From Elusimicrobiota bacterium (GTDB lineage Bacteria; Elusimicrobiota; Elusimicrobia; FEN-1173): a DNA stretch of 9,569 nt. The position numbers and the translations under genes are program-made. Shown piece after piece: positions 1 to 6,212 of this stretch. Numbering within the stretch: the first letter of the stretch is position 1; each line of letters begins with the position of its first letter. The DNA lies in NCBI GenBank assembly GCA_016207625.1, contig JACQPF010000278.1, positions 1 through 9,569 on the forward strand, given 5' to 3'. The notes below the pieces were generated by a model that worked only from the letters and a program-made list of their open reading frames with translations, had not been told where the DNA came from and ran no database searches.

Positions 1-651
1 AAGCAGATGGAGATGGCCGGCGACGATCCGGACGTGGTGATCGGCTGCGTGGGGGGAGGCAGCAACTTCGCGGGTTTGGCGTTCCCTTACGCGGCGGACA
101 AAATCCACGGGAAGAAAATCGACATCATCCCCGTCGAACCGTCGTCCTGTCCCACGCTCACGAAGTCCCCGTTCAGCTATGACCACGGGGACACGGCGAA
201 GATGACGCCGCTTTTGCCAATGCATTCCTTGGGGCACGCGTTCGTGCCGCCGCCGATCCACGCGGGAGGGCTGCGCTATCACGGCATGTCGCCTTTGGTG
301 TCCCAGGCGGTGGTGGACGGACTCTTCTCGCCCCTGGCCATCCCTCAATTGGAATGCTACGAGGCCGCCGTCCTCTTCGCCCGCAGCGAGGGCATTATCC
401 CGGCGCCGGAGTCCAGCCACGCCATCGCCGCCGTCGTGCGGGAGGCCAAGAAGGCGAAAGCGGAAGGGAAAGCGAAGACGATCCTCTTCAACCTGAGCGG
501 ACACGGCCTCCTGGACTTGAGCGGCTATAACAGGTACCTCGCCGGCGACCTGGTGGACCATGAAATGACGGATGAGGAAGTGGTGAGGTCCCGTGGATGC
601 ATGAAGGGGTTCCCGACCCCGGAGCAAGTGGCGGGGATGCTGAAAACATAG
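1..651 (+). CDS. trpB2: TrpB2-type tryptophan synthase beta chain, C-terminal part
   Basis: A PLP-dependent fold-type II enzyme, cut by the left window edge; the reading frame is open from base 1, so the ATG at 7 is internal. The family condenses indole with serine to make tryptophan. Visible motifs are the glycine-rich phosphate-binding GGGSN (nt 52-66), PAPESSH (nt 400-420), and SGHGLLDL near the C-terminus (nt 496-519). PAPESSH and SGHG are the TrpB2-style forms; classical TrpB1 has PALESSH and SGRGDKD. The active-site lysine lies upstream of the window. TrpB2 proteins often act without a standard TrpA partner, and some are annotated only as TrpB-like PLP enzymes, so the physiological substrate is less certain than the fold. 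The TAG stop (649-651) directly abuts the stop codon of the convergent gene at 652. Confidence 0.9.
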   Translation, partial: KQMEMAGDDPDVVIGCVGGGSNFAGLAFPYAADKIHGKKIDIIPVEPSSCPTLTKSPFSYDHGDTAKMTPLLPMHSLGHAFVPPPIHAGGLRYHGMSPLVSQAVVDGLFSPLAIPQLECYEAAVLFARSEGIIPAPESSHAIAAVVREAKKAKAEGKAKTILFNLSGHGLLDLSGYNRYLAGDLVDHEMTDEEVVRSRGCMKGFPTPEQVAGMLKT

Positions 652-1056
652 TCATTCGTTCGGCAAGGAGTGCAGGGTCTCGTCCCAAACGGTCTCGACC
701 TCGCCGGGTTCCGTGACCGACGGCTGGCGGAGGAGGTGGGTCCCGTTTTTCGAGAATATCCGGATTTCTTCGGGGACATCATCGTCGGAAACGCGCACCT
801 GCACGTGATGAGGCGACAAGGCTTGCCGAACCGGCTTGTCCTCGGATCCCTCGTTCAGCAGGATGAGGATGTCTCCGGGGCCGTGCTTCCCGTGCCTCTC
901 CACGGTCACGCTCCTCAACTCGGCGCTCAGGGCGATGGGTTGAGTCGAGCCGTCTTCTTTTAAGAGCAGGAGATCCACCAAAGATCCCCCGTGCAAGTTT
1001 GTGAATTGGTCACAAACTCCCGCCCAATCCTTGCGATGAACATCTCTTATCGGCAT
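652..1056 (-). CDS. DUF5335-like hypothetical protein
   Basis: A 134-residue soluble protein with no signal peptide or membrane segment. The N-terminus (MPIRDVHRKDWAGVCDQF), then a strand-rich middle and an ending with acidic residues near the C-terminus, resembles my memory of DUF5335 proteins, which start M-(P/T)-x-R-(E/D)-(I/V)-x-R-x-x-W and are about 110-130 residues. No function is established for that family and I propose none. The start at 1056 has a plausible upstream GAGAGGG (plus-strand bases 1064-1070) about 8 nt before the ATG. A perfect 9-bp inverted repeat overlaps this start codon (see separate entry). The gene is convergent with the trpB2-like gene with no gap. Confidence 0.6.
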   Translation of the reverse strand: MPIRDVHRKDWAGVCDQFTNLHGGSLVDLLLLKEDGSTQPIALSAELRSVTVERHGKHGPGDILILLNEGSEDKPVRQALSPHHVQVRVSDDDVPEEIRIFSKNGTHLLRQPSVTEPGEVETVWDETLHSLPNE

Positions 1057-1084
1057 AGGATGAACCCTCTCTTTCCATCCTATG
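1054..1084 (-). promoter_or_regulatory. Inverted repeat that can fold over the start codon
   Basis: CATAGGATG (1054-1062) and CATCCTATG (1076-1084) are perfect 9-bp inverted arms separated by 13 bases. Read as minus-strand RNA, the 3' arm contains the ATG of the DUF5335-like gene and the loop contains its purine-rich ribosome-binding sequence. The hairpin could therefore hide the start codon. As DNA it could equally be an operator for a dimeric regulator. The repeat is seen directly; a regulatory role is inferred. Confidence 0.5.
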
Positions 1085-1342
1085 AAGTTCCCGCCACCGG
1101 GTCAACACGGCGGAGGAGGGGGCCCGGCCACCGGTGAAATTTTCCGGGACCCGCCGACGGTCCGGCAGCGGTGCGTTCCGGTCAGGTTCCGCGCCGCCAC
1201 GAAGGTAAACGGCGGCTTCCTGCCATTCGATTGTTTTATTGAAGAAGATCCAGCTTTTCCCGCCCGGACGTCTCTGGGATCCCGGAAAATTCCCCCGGCA
1301 TCCCTTCCCCCTCCTTAAGTGAGGTTTGAAGTTGAAAGCCGT
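1057..1342. other. Intergenic region, no gene recognised
   Basis: This 286-base gap lies between two minus-strand genes. A 78-codon plus-strand frame (1082-1318) encodes a proline/glycine-rich sequence without a family resemblance or a Shine-Dalgarno site. It is probably chance openness in GC-rich DNA. I see no convincing T-tract terminator for the helicase gene and no clear promoter for the DUF5335-like gene, though one or both must lie here unless the two are cotranscribed. Confidence 0.5.
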
Positions 1343-2653
1343 TTATCGGCGGCCGAATTTGGAGCGGGCGCGGGGCTTTTTGAACTTGAAGGATTGCCAG
1401 GGGGTGGCGTTGGGCTTTTGCCCGCCGGGGTTCAGGAAGACCCGGCCCAGGGGGTCCTTGGAGACCGGTTTCTGTTCCGGGGGCCTGTGGGTTTGATAAA
1501 GCAAGGGCAGGCGCGGAGGGTTGTTGTATTGGAAGTCGGGGATCACCGCCCGAGGGAACACGAACCCGATGAAGCGCTCAATGGCCCGCGCGTAGGGGAT
1601 TTCGCCCGGGTCCGCCAGGGTGATGGCGTCGCCGACGCCGTAGGCCCGGGCGGTCCGGCCCACGCGGTGGACGTAGTCCTCCGGGAAGCGGGGCACATCG
1701 TAATTGATGACGTGGCTGATGTTCCGGACGTCGATCCCACGGGCGGCGATGTCCGTCGCCACCAGCATCTGGATCCGCCCCGCCCGAAAGCTTTCCATGG
1801 CGGCCGTGCGCTGGCCTTGGGAGCGGTTGGAGTGGAGCACGCCCACGGTATACCCGTCCTGGATCAGCCGCCGGGCCAGCTTATCGGCTCCATGTTTGGT
1901 GCGCGTGAAGATGAGCACGGACTTCATCTCGGTTTCTTTTAAAAGGGTGAGCAGGAGCCCCGCTTTCTGCGATTGGATGACGGGGTAAAGGATCTGGCTG
2001 ATCCCCTCGGCCACGGTGGTGGGCCGGTCGATCTCGATTTGCTCGGGGTCGCGCAAGGCGAACGCCGCGACCTGCTTCACTTTGTCTTGCAGCGTGGCCG
2101 AGTAAAGCTGGGTGCGCCGCTCCCGCGGCAAGTTGGAGAGGATGGCGCGGATGTCCGGCAAAAAGCCCATGTCCAGCATCCGGTCGGCTTCGTCCAGGAC
2201 CAGGTCCTCGATCCGGTCCAAGTGGAAGTTCCTTTGCCGCAGGTGGTCCAGCAGGCGGCCGGGCGTGGCCACCAAAATCTGGGCTTGAGACACGGATTTG
2301 GTTTGGCCGCTGTAGCCCACTCCGCCGATGACGACGGCGACTTTGAAAGGGGTGAATTGCGCGCAGGCCCGGAACGAGGACTCCACCTGGGCGGCGAGTT
2401 CCCGCGTGGGGACGAGCACCAGGGCCCGGGGCCCGGGTTTCCCGTCGCCGTGGGGGTTTTGGAGAAGGCGTTGGAGGATCGGCAAAGCGAACGCGGCCGT
2501 TTTCCCGCTTCCCGTCTGGGCGCACCCGAGGATGTCGCGCCCTTGCAGGGCGACCGGGATGGCGCCCTTCTGGATGGGCGTGGGCTCCGTGAAATTCATC
2601 GCTTTGACGGCGCGCACCAGGTTCGCGTGCAGGCCGAGTTGTTGAAATGGCAT
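1343..2653 (-). CDS. rhlE: DEAD-box ATP-dependent RNA helicase, RhlE type
   Basis: An ATP-dependent RNA-unwinding enzyme of superfamily 2, expected in the cytoplasm in RNA remodelling, ribosome assembly or decay. All diagnostic motifs are present: Q motif (FTEPTPIQ, residues 21-28), Walker A AQTGSGKT (45-52), PTRELAAQ (82-89), TPGR (130-133), DEAD (154-157), SAT (185-187), motif IV LIFTRTK (247-253), motif V ATDIAARGID (299-308) and motif VI HRVGRTAR (329-336). At 436 residues it has a core of about 370 plus a basic, proline-rich tail ending SKFGRR, typical of RhlE-like proteins and likely to bind RNA. The start at 2653 is supported by AAGGAG (plus-strand 2662-2667) 8 nt upstream. It is divergent from dps. 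A minus-strand TTGACA (plus 2703-2708) could be its -35, but no good -10 follows. Confidence 0.93.
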   Translation of the reverse strand: MPFQQLGLHANLVRAVKAMNFTEPTPIQKGAIPVALQGRDILGCAQTGSGKTAAFALPILQRLLQNPHGDGKPGPRALVLVPTRELAAQVESSFRACAQFTPFKVAVVIGGVGYSGQTKSVSQAQILVATPGRLLDHLRQRNFHLDRIEDLVLDEADRMLDMGFLPDIRAILSNLPRERRTQLYSATLQDKVKQVAAFALRDPEQIEIDRPTTVAEGISQILYPVIQSQKAGLLLTLLKETEMKSVLIFTRTKHGADKLARRLIQDGYTVGVLHSNRSQGQRTAAMESFRAGRIQMLVATDIAARGIDVRNISHVINYDVPRFPEDYVHRVGRTARAYGVGDAITLADPGEIPYARAIERFIGFVFPRAVIPDFQYNNPPRLPLLYQTHRPPEQKPVSKDPLGRVFLNPGGQKPNATPWQSFKFKKPRARSKFGRR

Positions 2654-2724
2654 GAAAGGTTCTCCTTCGTTTTAATGACACTGTCCCGTTTTCGGTCGAT
2701 CCTGTCAACGGAACAATGCGCGGC

Positions 2725-2753
2725 TTGCAACCCTCCTGCGGAGGTTTTAATAT
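2725..2753 (+). promoter_or_regulatory. Predicted sigma70-type promoter of dps
   Basis: TTGCAA (2725-2730), a 17-base spacer and TAATAT (2748-2753) make a good promoter pointing into dps. The predicted start is near 2760. The spacer contains the dyad CCTCC-TGC-GGAGG (2732-2744), a possible operator position, though short dyads of this kind also arise by chance. Confidence 0.6.
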
Positions 2754-2755
2754 AT

Positions 2756-2787
2756 AAGGAGGAAGCGTGAAAAGGAGGAAAGCCATG
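2756..2787 (+). promoter_or_regulatory. Tandem Shine-Dalgarno sites and two in-frame dps starts
   Basis: AAGGAGG (2756-2762) precedes a GTG at 2767 by 4 nt, and AAGGAGG (2772-2778) precedes an ATG at 2785 by 6 nt. Both starts are in the same frame, six codons apart. I chose the ATG because the predicted transcript starts near 2760, inside the first Shine-Dalgarno site. The GTG start would add the basic N-terminus MKRRKA. Confidence 0.6.
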
Positions 2788-3282
2788 GCGCAGGTGACCC
2801 AGCAGAAACAGGCGGGGACGGCCGTTGGCGTGATCGAGCGGAAAGAAATCACCGATTCCTTGTCCCGTCTTTTGGCCGACACCTACCTATTGTATTTGAA
2901 GACGCAAAACTTTCACTGGAACGTCACGGGTCCCATGTTCTACAGTCTCCACAAGCTGTTTGAAGAGCAGTACAAAGAACTGGCGGAGGCGGCGGACCCC
3001 ATCGCCGAGCGCATCCGAGCCCTGGGCGCGCCGGCGCCGGGCTCCTTCTCCGAGTTCCGAAGCCTCTCCACCCTGCAGGAATCCCCCGGCGGGAACATGC
3101 GCGATGAGGACATGGTGTTTTCCCTCTTGGACGGACACCGCATCACCATACAGACCGCATCGCAGGCCCTGTCCGCCGCCGACCGGGACAAAGACATGGT
3201 CACCGTGGACTTGTTGAGCGAGCGCATCCACGCGCATGAGAAAGCCGCGTGGATGCTGCGCAGCATCATCTCTCAGCCGTAA
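2785..3282 (+). CDS. dps: Dps-family DNA protection / ferritin-like protein
   Basis: A 165-residue Dps miniferritin, expected to form a 12-subunit shell that oxidises and stores iron and, in some members, coats DNA during starvation or oxidative stress. The ferroxidase signature lines up with E. coli Dps: H44 (in FHWN), H56, E60, D71 and E75 match H51, H63, D67, D78 and E82 in spacing, with Glu for Asp at the third position. The AER motif (74-76) is also present. The N-terminal tail from the chosen ATG has few basic residues; an upstream in-frame GTG would add MKRRKA. It has its own promoter and is divergent from the helicase. A GC-rich hairpin lies downstream at 3322-3355. Confidence 0.92.
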   Translation: MAQVTQQKQAGTAVGVIERKEITDSLSRLLADTYLLYLKTQNFHWNVTGPMFYSLHKLFEEQYKELAEAADPIAERIRALGAPAPGSFSEFRSLSTLQESPGGNMRDEDMVFSLLDGHRITIQTASQALSAADRDKDMVTVDLLSERIHAHEKAAWMLRSIISQP

Positions 3283-3321
3283 AGCGGTCTTACTTATTCC
3301 CGCCAGAAGCTTGCAGTCGCC

Positions 3322-3355
3322 CCACGCCCGCCCTGGCGCGGGGCGGTCTGCGTGG
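3322..3355 (+). terminator. GC-rich hairpin downstream of dps (possible terminator)
   Basis: Two stacked stems, CCACGC/GCGTGG (3322-3327 with 3350-3355) and CCGCCC/GGGCGG (3328-3333 with 3341-3346), enclose the loop TGGCGCG, with a TCT bulge on the 3' side. It would be very stable. No T-tract follows (the next bases are TGGGTCCAAATAAAG), so it is not a textbook intrinsic terminator; mRNA protection or a Rho-linked end are alternatives. Confidence 0.35.
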
Positions 3356-3393
3356 TGGGTCCAAATAAAGAACCAATCGCCTCCGGAATGAGT

Positions 3394-3399
3394 TATAAT
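3394..3399 (+). promoter_or_regulatory. Consensus -10 box ahead of the GIY-YIG gene
   Basis: A perfect TATAAT sits 10 bases before the ATG at 3410. No recognisable -35 lies 16-18 bases upstream (AACCAA at 3371-3376 is the 17-base position). If used, the transcript would start near 3406 and be almost leaderless for the first ATG. Confidence 0.4.
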
Positions 3400-3409
3400 C
3401 CTCAAGACG

Positions 3410-3799
3410 ATGGATTTGAAATATCTGAAAATGATCCGCGGCATGCGAAAAAGCGGTGAAAAAGCTTGGAGCTTATATATTCTCCGCTGCGGAGATGAAA
3501 CGCTTTACACGGGCATCGCCAAAGATGTTCAATGCCGGGTGAAACAGCACAACGCGGGCAAAGGGGCCGCTTACACGCGGACCCACCGGCCCGTCACTTT
3601 GGTCTTTCAAAAGAATGGATTCACACGGTCAGAAGCTCTCGTGCGCGAGGCCCGGGTTAAAACGTGGCCGCGCCTTCATAAAGAGGCTTTGATCTCCGGA
3701 ACGCGGGCGCTCGAGACCACCTCAGCAACCCATGGCAAACGCGGGCGGAAACGAAAAAAAGCGCGGGGATCTCTCGAATCGTCGCAAAGCGAGGGTTAA
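3410..3799 (+). CDS. GIY-YIG domain protein, UPF0213 (YhbQ/YazA) type
   Basis: The core (residues about 20-96) matches UPF0213 single-domain GIY-YIG proteins: SLYIL (21-25) is the GIY strand, LYTG (32-35) the YIG strand, followed by Arg43, HNAGKGAAYTRTHRPV (47-62) and an E-A-L-V-R-E-A helix (75-81) that carries the expected metal-binding glutamate. Superfamily members are nucleases; the role of UPF0213 proteins is poorly defined, with DNA repair often suggested. At 129 residues it exceeds the usual 80-100, because of an N-terminal lead of about 19 residues and a Lys/Arg-rich tail (GKRGRKRKKARG, 109-120). Met8 (3431) and Met12 (3443) are alternative starts; none has a strong Shine-Dalgarno site. 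The stop abuts the next start exactly, suggesting cotranscription and coupled translation. Confidence 0.8.
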   Translation: MDLKYLKMIRGMRKSGEKAWSLYILRCGDETLYTGIAKDVQCRVKQHNAGKGAAYTRTHRPVTLVFQKNGFTRSEALVREARVKTWPRLHKEALISGTRALETTSATHGKRGRKRKKARGSLESSQSEG

Positions 3800-5467
3800 A
3801 TGAACACTTCGGTTGCAACTCAACAGCGCGTCCTCCTCACCAGCGTCTGCGGGCCTTTGGGGCCGCGGCACGGGGACGGCCCCAGCGTGGGCTATGAACT
3901 TCTCCACGGGCAAGTCACGCGGGCCCAGGGGATCTTCAGCCCGCGGGCGGTGCACCTCAACTTTTCTCTCAACTACATCGCGGAGAACTTGGACACCCCG
4001 GCCGTGGTCTTGCAATACCCCACGCGCCGCGACCTCATCCGGGAGCTCAAGCGCGGGTCCTATGATTACGTGGGCGTCTCCTTCATCCTGGCCTTGTTCC
4101 ACCGCATGAAAGAGACCGTGGCGCTCATCCGCCAATATTCCCCGCAGAGCAAAATTGTTTTGGGCGGCTACGGCACCGTCGTGCCGGACGACGTTCTCCG
4201 GCCGTATGCGGACCACGTCTGCCGGGAGGAAGGCGTCGGGTTCTTCCGCCGGCTCCTCGGGCGATCCGAAATCCCCATGCCCTACAAGCATCCGCAGATC
4301 CTGAGCACGCTCAAGGTGTTTTCCATGACCGTCTCGCGGACGGGCATGATCTTCGCGGGACTGGGCTGCCCCAACGGCTGCGATTTCTGCTGCACGTCGC
4401 ACTTCTTCAAGCGCAAACACATCCGCCTCCTCCCCGAAGGGCGGGACATCTACGCCGTGGTCGAGGACTACCTCGAGAAGGACCCGGAGATGTCCTTCGT
4501 GATCCTGGACGAGGATTTCCTGCTGAACAAGACGCGGGCCTTGGCGTTCCGCGATTGCGTGCTGAAAGGCGGGAAGGCGCTCTCCATTTTCGTTTTCTCC
4601 AGCATCAAGGCCATCAGCCAGTACACCGTGGAGGAAATCCTCGAGATGGGCATCGACGGTTTCTGGATCGGCTACGAGGGAACGCGCTCCGGTTACGGCA
4701 AGCAGCAGGGCCGCCCGGCGGCGGACATCCTCCGGGAGTTCCGGGAGCACGGCATCACCGTCCTCGCCTCCATGATCCTGGGGTTCGACTACCAGAACCG
4801 AGAGGTCATCGCCGACGAGCTGGCCGGGCTGATGGATTTGAAGCCGTCCTTCTCGCAGTTCCTCATCTACGGTCCCACGCCCGGCACGCCGTTCTACGAG
4901 CGCATCCTGCGCGAAGGCCTCCTCCGAAGCGACCTCGCGGCGAACAAGGAAACGTACTACCGCAAATGCGACGGGTTCACCACCATGATCAACCATCCCA
5001 CTCTCTCGCCGGAGGACATCGAGGCCCTCCAGCGCTGGTGCTATGACGAGGATTTTCAGCGCCTGGGCCCCAGCCTTTTCCGCACGGTGGAAGCCTGGCT
5101 TCTGGGATATCAAAAATTGAAGGATTCCCCGCGCCCCTTGCTGCGCAAGCGGGCCGAGCGTTTCGCCCGGGAAATCCGGAACGCCTATCCCATTTTCGGG
5201 GTGGGTTCCCTCCTCGGTCCCAACCGCGCCGTCCGGCGGTGGATCCGGGACCTGGAGCACCGGGTGCACGCCGAGATCGGCCGGCCCACACTGAAAGAGC
5301 GCGCCATGTCCCTGGCCGCGTTCCCGGCGGCTTTTTGGACGTTTTTCACGTTGAAAGCAGGCCTTTTCCAACGGCCGCGTGTCCGGCGCATGGTGTACGG
5401 AATGCCCGAAGCCGACGCCGCCGCCCGCGGCCTTGAGGTTTGCGTTGAGGAGCCAGCTCTGCCCTGA
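3800..5467 (+). CDS. Radical SAM protein with B12-binding-like N-terminal domain
   Basis: A 555-residue radical SAM enzyme of unknown substrate. Residues about 60-155 (DYVGVSFILALFHRMKETV, then KIVLGGYGTVVPDD) look like the Rossmann-type cobalamin-binding domain of B12-dependent radical SAM enzymes. The 4Fe-4S site is C190-x3-C194-x2-C197, preceded by GLG, with a further Cys at 198. Downstream are IGYEGTRS (290-297), a strand with a conserved-looking GFD (328-330) and IYGPTPGTPFYE (356-367), usual in the B12-radical SAM group. I do not see a DxHxxG cobalamin-ligand motif, so cobalamin may bind without the lower His ligand or not at all. Family members do methylations and ring rearrangements on lipids, cofactors and natural products. 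GAGGG (3791-3795) lies 4 nt before the ATG, inside the end of the GIY-YIG gene. Confidence 0.82.
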   Translation: MNTSVATQQRVLLTSVCGPLGPRHGDGPSVGYELLHGQVTRAQGIFSPRAVHLNFSLNYIAENLDTPAVVLQYPTRRDLIRELKRGSYDYVGVSFILALFHRMKETVALIRQYSPQSKIVLGGYGTVVPDDVLRPYADHVCREEGVGFFRRLLGRSEIPMPYKHPQILSTLKVFSMTVSRTGMIFAGLGCPNGCDFCCTSHFFKRKHIRLLPEGRDIYAVVEDYLEKDPEMSFVILDEDFLLNKTRALAFRDCVLKGGKALSIFVFSSIKAISQYTVEEILEMGIDGFWIGYEGTRSGYGKQQGRPAADILREFREHGITVLASMILGFDYQNREVIADELAGLMDLKPSFSQFLIYGPTPGTPFYERILREGLLRSDLAANKETYYRKCDGFTTMINHPTLSPEDIEALQRWCYDEDFQRLGPSLFRTVEAWLLGYQKLKDSPRPLLRKRAERFAREIRNAYPIFGVGSLLGPNRAVRRWIRDLEHRVHAEIGRPTLKERAMSLAAFPAAFWTFFTLKAGLFQRPRVRRMVYGMPEADAAARGLEVCVEEPALP

Positions 5468-5523
5468 CAAAGTCTTGAGAAAACGGACGCCGTTGGCATT
5501 TGTTATGAAACGGGAGGCGTAAA

Positions 5524-5856
5524 TTGAAGAAGGAAGTGTTGGCCGAAAAGATCCGGGTCAAGTTTTTGAGCGAGCTGGGCAGGCCGTTGGCCGGGAAGCT
5601 GGGGCCGGGCCGGTTGAAAGACGTCGTCAGCGAGATCGCGGACTATAAAGAGCAGTTTGAATGGGCGGACACGGACCATGACGTCCGGCGCTTGGAGGGG
5701 ATCGTGTCTTATCTCCAGCCGCGGCTCATGATGTCGATCGGGACCCGCCGCATCCGGCTTTCCAAGAAGGCGGAGGCGGAGCTCGCCCTCGCGCTGCAAG
5801 CGACCCTGGAAAGCGTGTTCCCCAGCCTCCGACGCAAAACCCCGGGAAGCAACTGA
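5524..5856 (+). CDS. Small hypothetical protein, TTG start
   Basis: I do not recognise this 110-residue protein. It is charged, soluble and predicted mostly helical, with no signal peptide or membrane segment. GGGAGG (5512-5517) sits 6 nt before a TTG codon at 5524, which makes TTG the likely start; the protein begins MKKEVLAEKIRVKF. The centre (KEQFEWADTDHDVRRLEG, residues about 43-60) and a Lys/Glu/Ala-rich helix near residues 81-95 are the most distinctive parts. Codon use resembles the neighbours, so it looks native. It lies 56 bases after the radical SAM gene, probably in the same transcript, though a TTGAGA at 5475-5480 could be part of a weak separate promoter. Confidence 0.65.
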   Translation: MKKEVLAEKIRVKFLSELGRPLAGKLGPGRLKDVVSEIADYKEQFEWADTDHDVRRLEGIVSYLQPRLMMSIGTRRIRLSKKAEAELALALQATLESVFPSLRRKTPGSN

Positions 5857-5865
5857 AGTCGAGTT

Positions 5866-5888
5866 GTTGAGAGCATTTTCAACTTTTT
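5866..5888 (+). terminator. Probable intrinsic terminator before tRNA-Ser
   Basis: GTTGAGA (5866-5872) pairs with TTTCAAC (5877-5883), including one G-T pair, around a GCAT loop, and is followed by TTTTT (5884-5888). It would end the transcript of the small gene. The stem is AT-rich, so it is only moderately strong. The same bases include a TTGAGA that could be a -35 for the tRNA, but no good -10 follows. Confidence 0.5.
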
Positions 5889-5899
5889 AGTGATTTCAT

Positions 5900-5986
5900 G
5901 GAGGGGTGGCCGAGTGGTTTAAGGCGGCGGTCTTGAAAACCGCTGTACCTTAACGGGTACCAGGGGTTCGAATCCCTTCCCCTCCG
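5900..5986 (+). tRNA. tRNA-Ser (anticodon UGA)
   Basis: A complete type II tRNA of 87 bases. The acceptor stem GGAGGGG (5900-5906) pairs with CCCCTCC (5979-5985), with discriminator G5986. The anticodon stem GCGGT/ACCGC (5927-5931 with 5939-5943) closes the loop CTTGAAA, giving anticodon TGA at 5934-5936, which reads UCN serine codons. The long variable arm (GTACC/GGTAC) and the T arm with loop TTCGAAT are typical of tRNA-Ser. CCA is not encoded. Seven T residues (5987-5993) follow immediately and probably help end transcription. Confidence 0.97.
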
Positions 5987-6114
5987 TTTTTTTAAACATT
6001 TTTCCGACGATAACAAAAAATATTGGGCGTGTTGTGCGGGAGATGGAAAAAAGATAAAATAACATGACAGTGGAATTGAGAGGCCGGAAATAAACAAGTC
6101 CTTTAAAAAAAGAC

Positions 6115-6143
6115 TTGACGAAGAAATAGTCCTTTAGTAAAAT
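6115..6143 (+). promoter_or_regulatory. Strong sigma70-type promoter upstream of DUF4912-GH57
   Basis: TTGACG (6115-6120), a 17-base spacer and TAAAAT (6138-6143), each one base off consensus. The predicted start is near 6150. The spacer contains one copy of the AAATAGTCCTT repeat, and an imperfect dyad (AAGTC at 6096-6100 with GACTT at 6112-6116) overlaps the -35 box, so operator binding here is plausible. Confidence 0.78.
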
Positions 6144-6149
6144 CTACAA

Positions 6150-6212
6150 TTAGTGGGATGAAGGATAGTCACATGGAGACGTCTTCAAGGGGACACCGTG
6201 AAGACGTTTTTT
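6150..6212 (+). ncRNA. Candidate short leader RNA or small RNA (about 60 nt)
   Basis: The predicted transcript from the promoter at 6115-6143 would run only about 60 nt before meeting the terminator at 6179-6212. It is therefore either an independent small RNA or the prematurely ended leader of the DUF4912-GH57 mRNA. I do not recognise a known riboswitch or RNA family. The 5' part (6150-6178) has little internal pairing. A short frame also runs through it (ATG at 6158 or 6173, stop at 6265). Confidence 0.4.
6179..6212 (+). terminator. Intrinsic terminator in the DUF4912 leader
   Basis: ACGTCTTCA (6179-6187) and TGAAGACGT (6199-6207) form a perfect 9-bp stem with an 11-base loop, followed by a run of T residues to 6212. 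It lies about 120 bases before the DUF4912 start codon and downstream of that gene's only strong promoter. Confidence 0.75.

Noticed and set aside
1082..1318. A 78-codon plus-strand frame in the gap before the helicase
   Set aside because: No Shine-Dalgarno site, no family resemblance and low-complexity composition at the start.
2677..2685. Short palindrome GACA-C-TGTC between rhlE and dps
   Set aside because: Only four bases per arm; too short to call an operator.
1881..2882. Long open frame on the minus strand and others on the plus strand (1319-1942, 1973-2770) overlapping the helicase gene
   Set aside because: All lie across the DEAD-box gene, which has every helicase motif; the others give repetitive Arg/Pro/Gly-rich or Val/Gly-rich products.
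3722..5470. A 582-codon open frame on the minus strand opposite the radical SAM gene
   Set aside because: Its sequence is low-complexity (rich in G, A, V, E, D, R) with no domain, and the plus strand encodes a clear enzyme. Long antisense frames are common opposite GC-rich genes with strong third-position bias.
5482..5494. Small hairpin AACGG-ACG-CCGTT after the radical SAM gene
   Set aside because: Five-bp stem with no clean T-tract; not a credible terminator.
5879..6097. A 72-codon minus-strand frame containing RGRDSNPWYPLRYSGF
   Set aside because: It is the reverse complement of tRNA-Ser; this peptide is a known kind of mis-annotation over tRNA genes.
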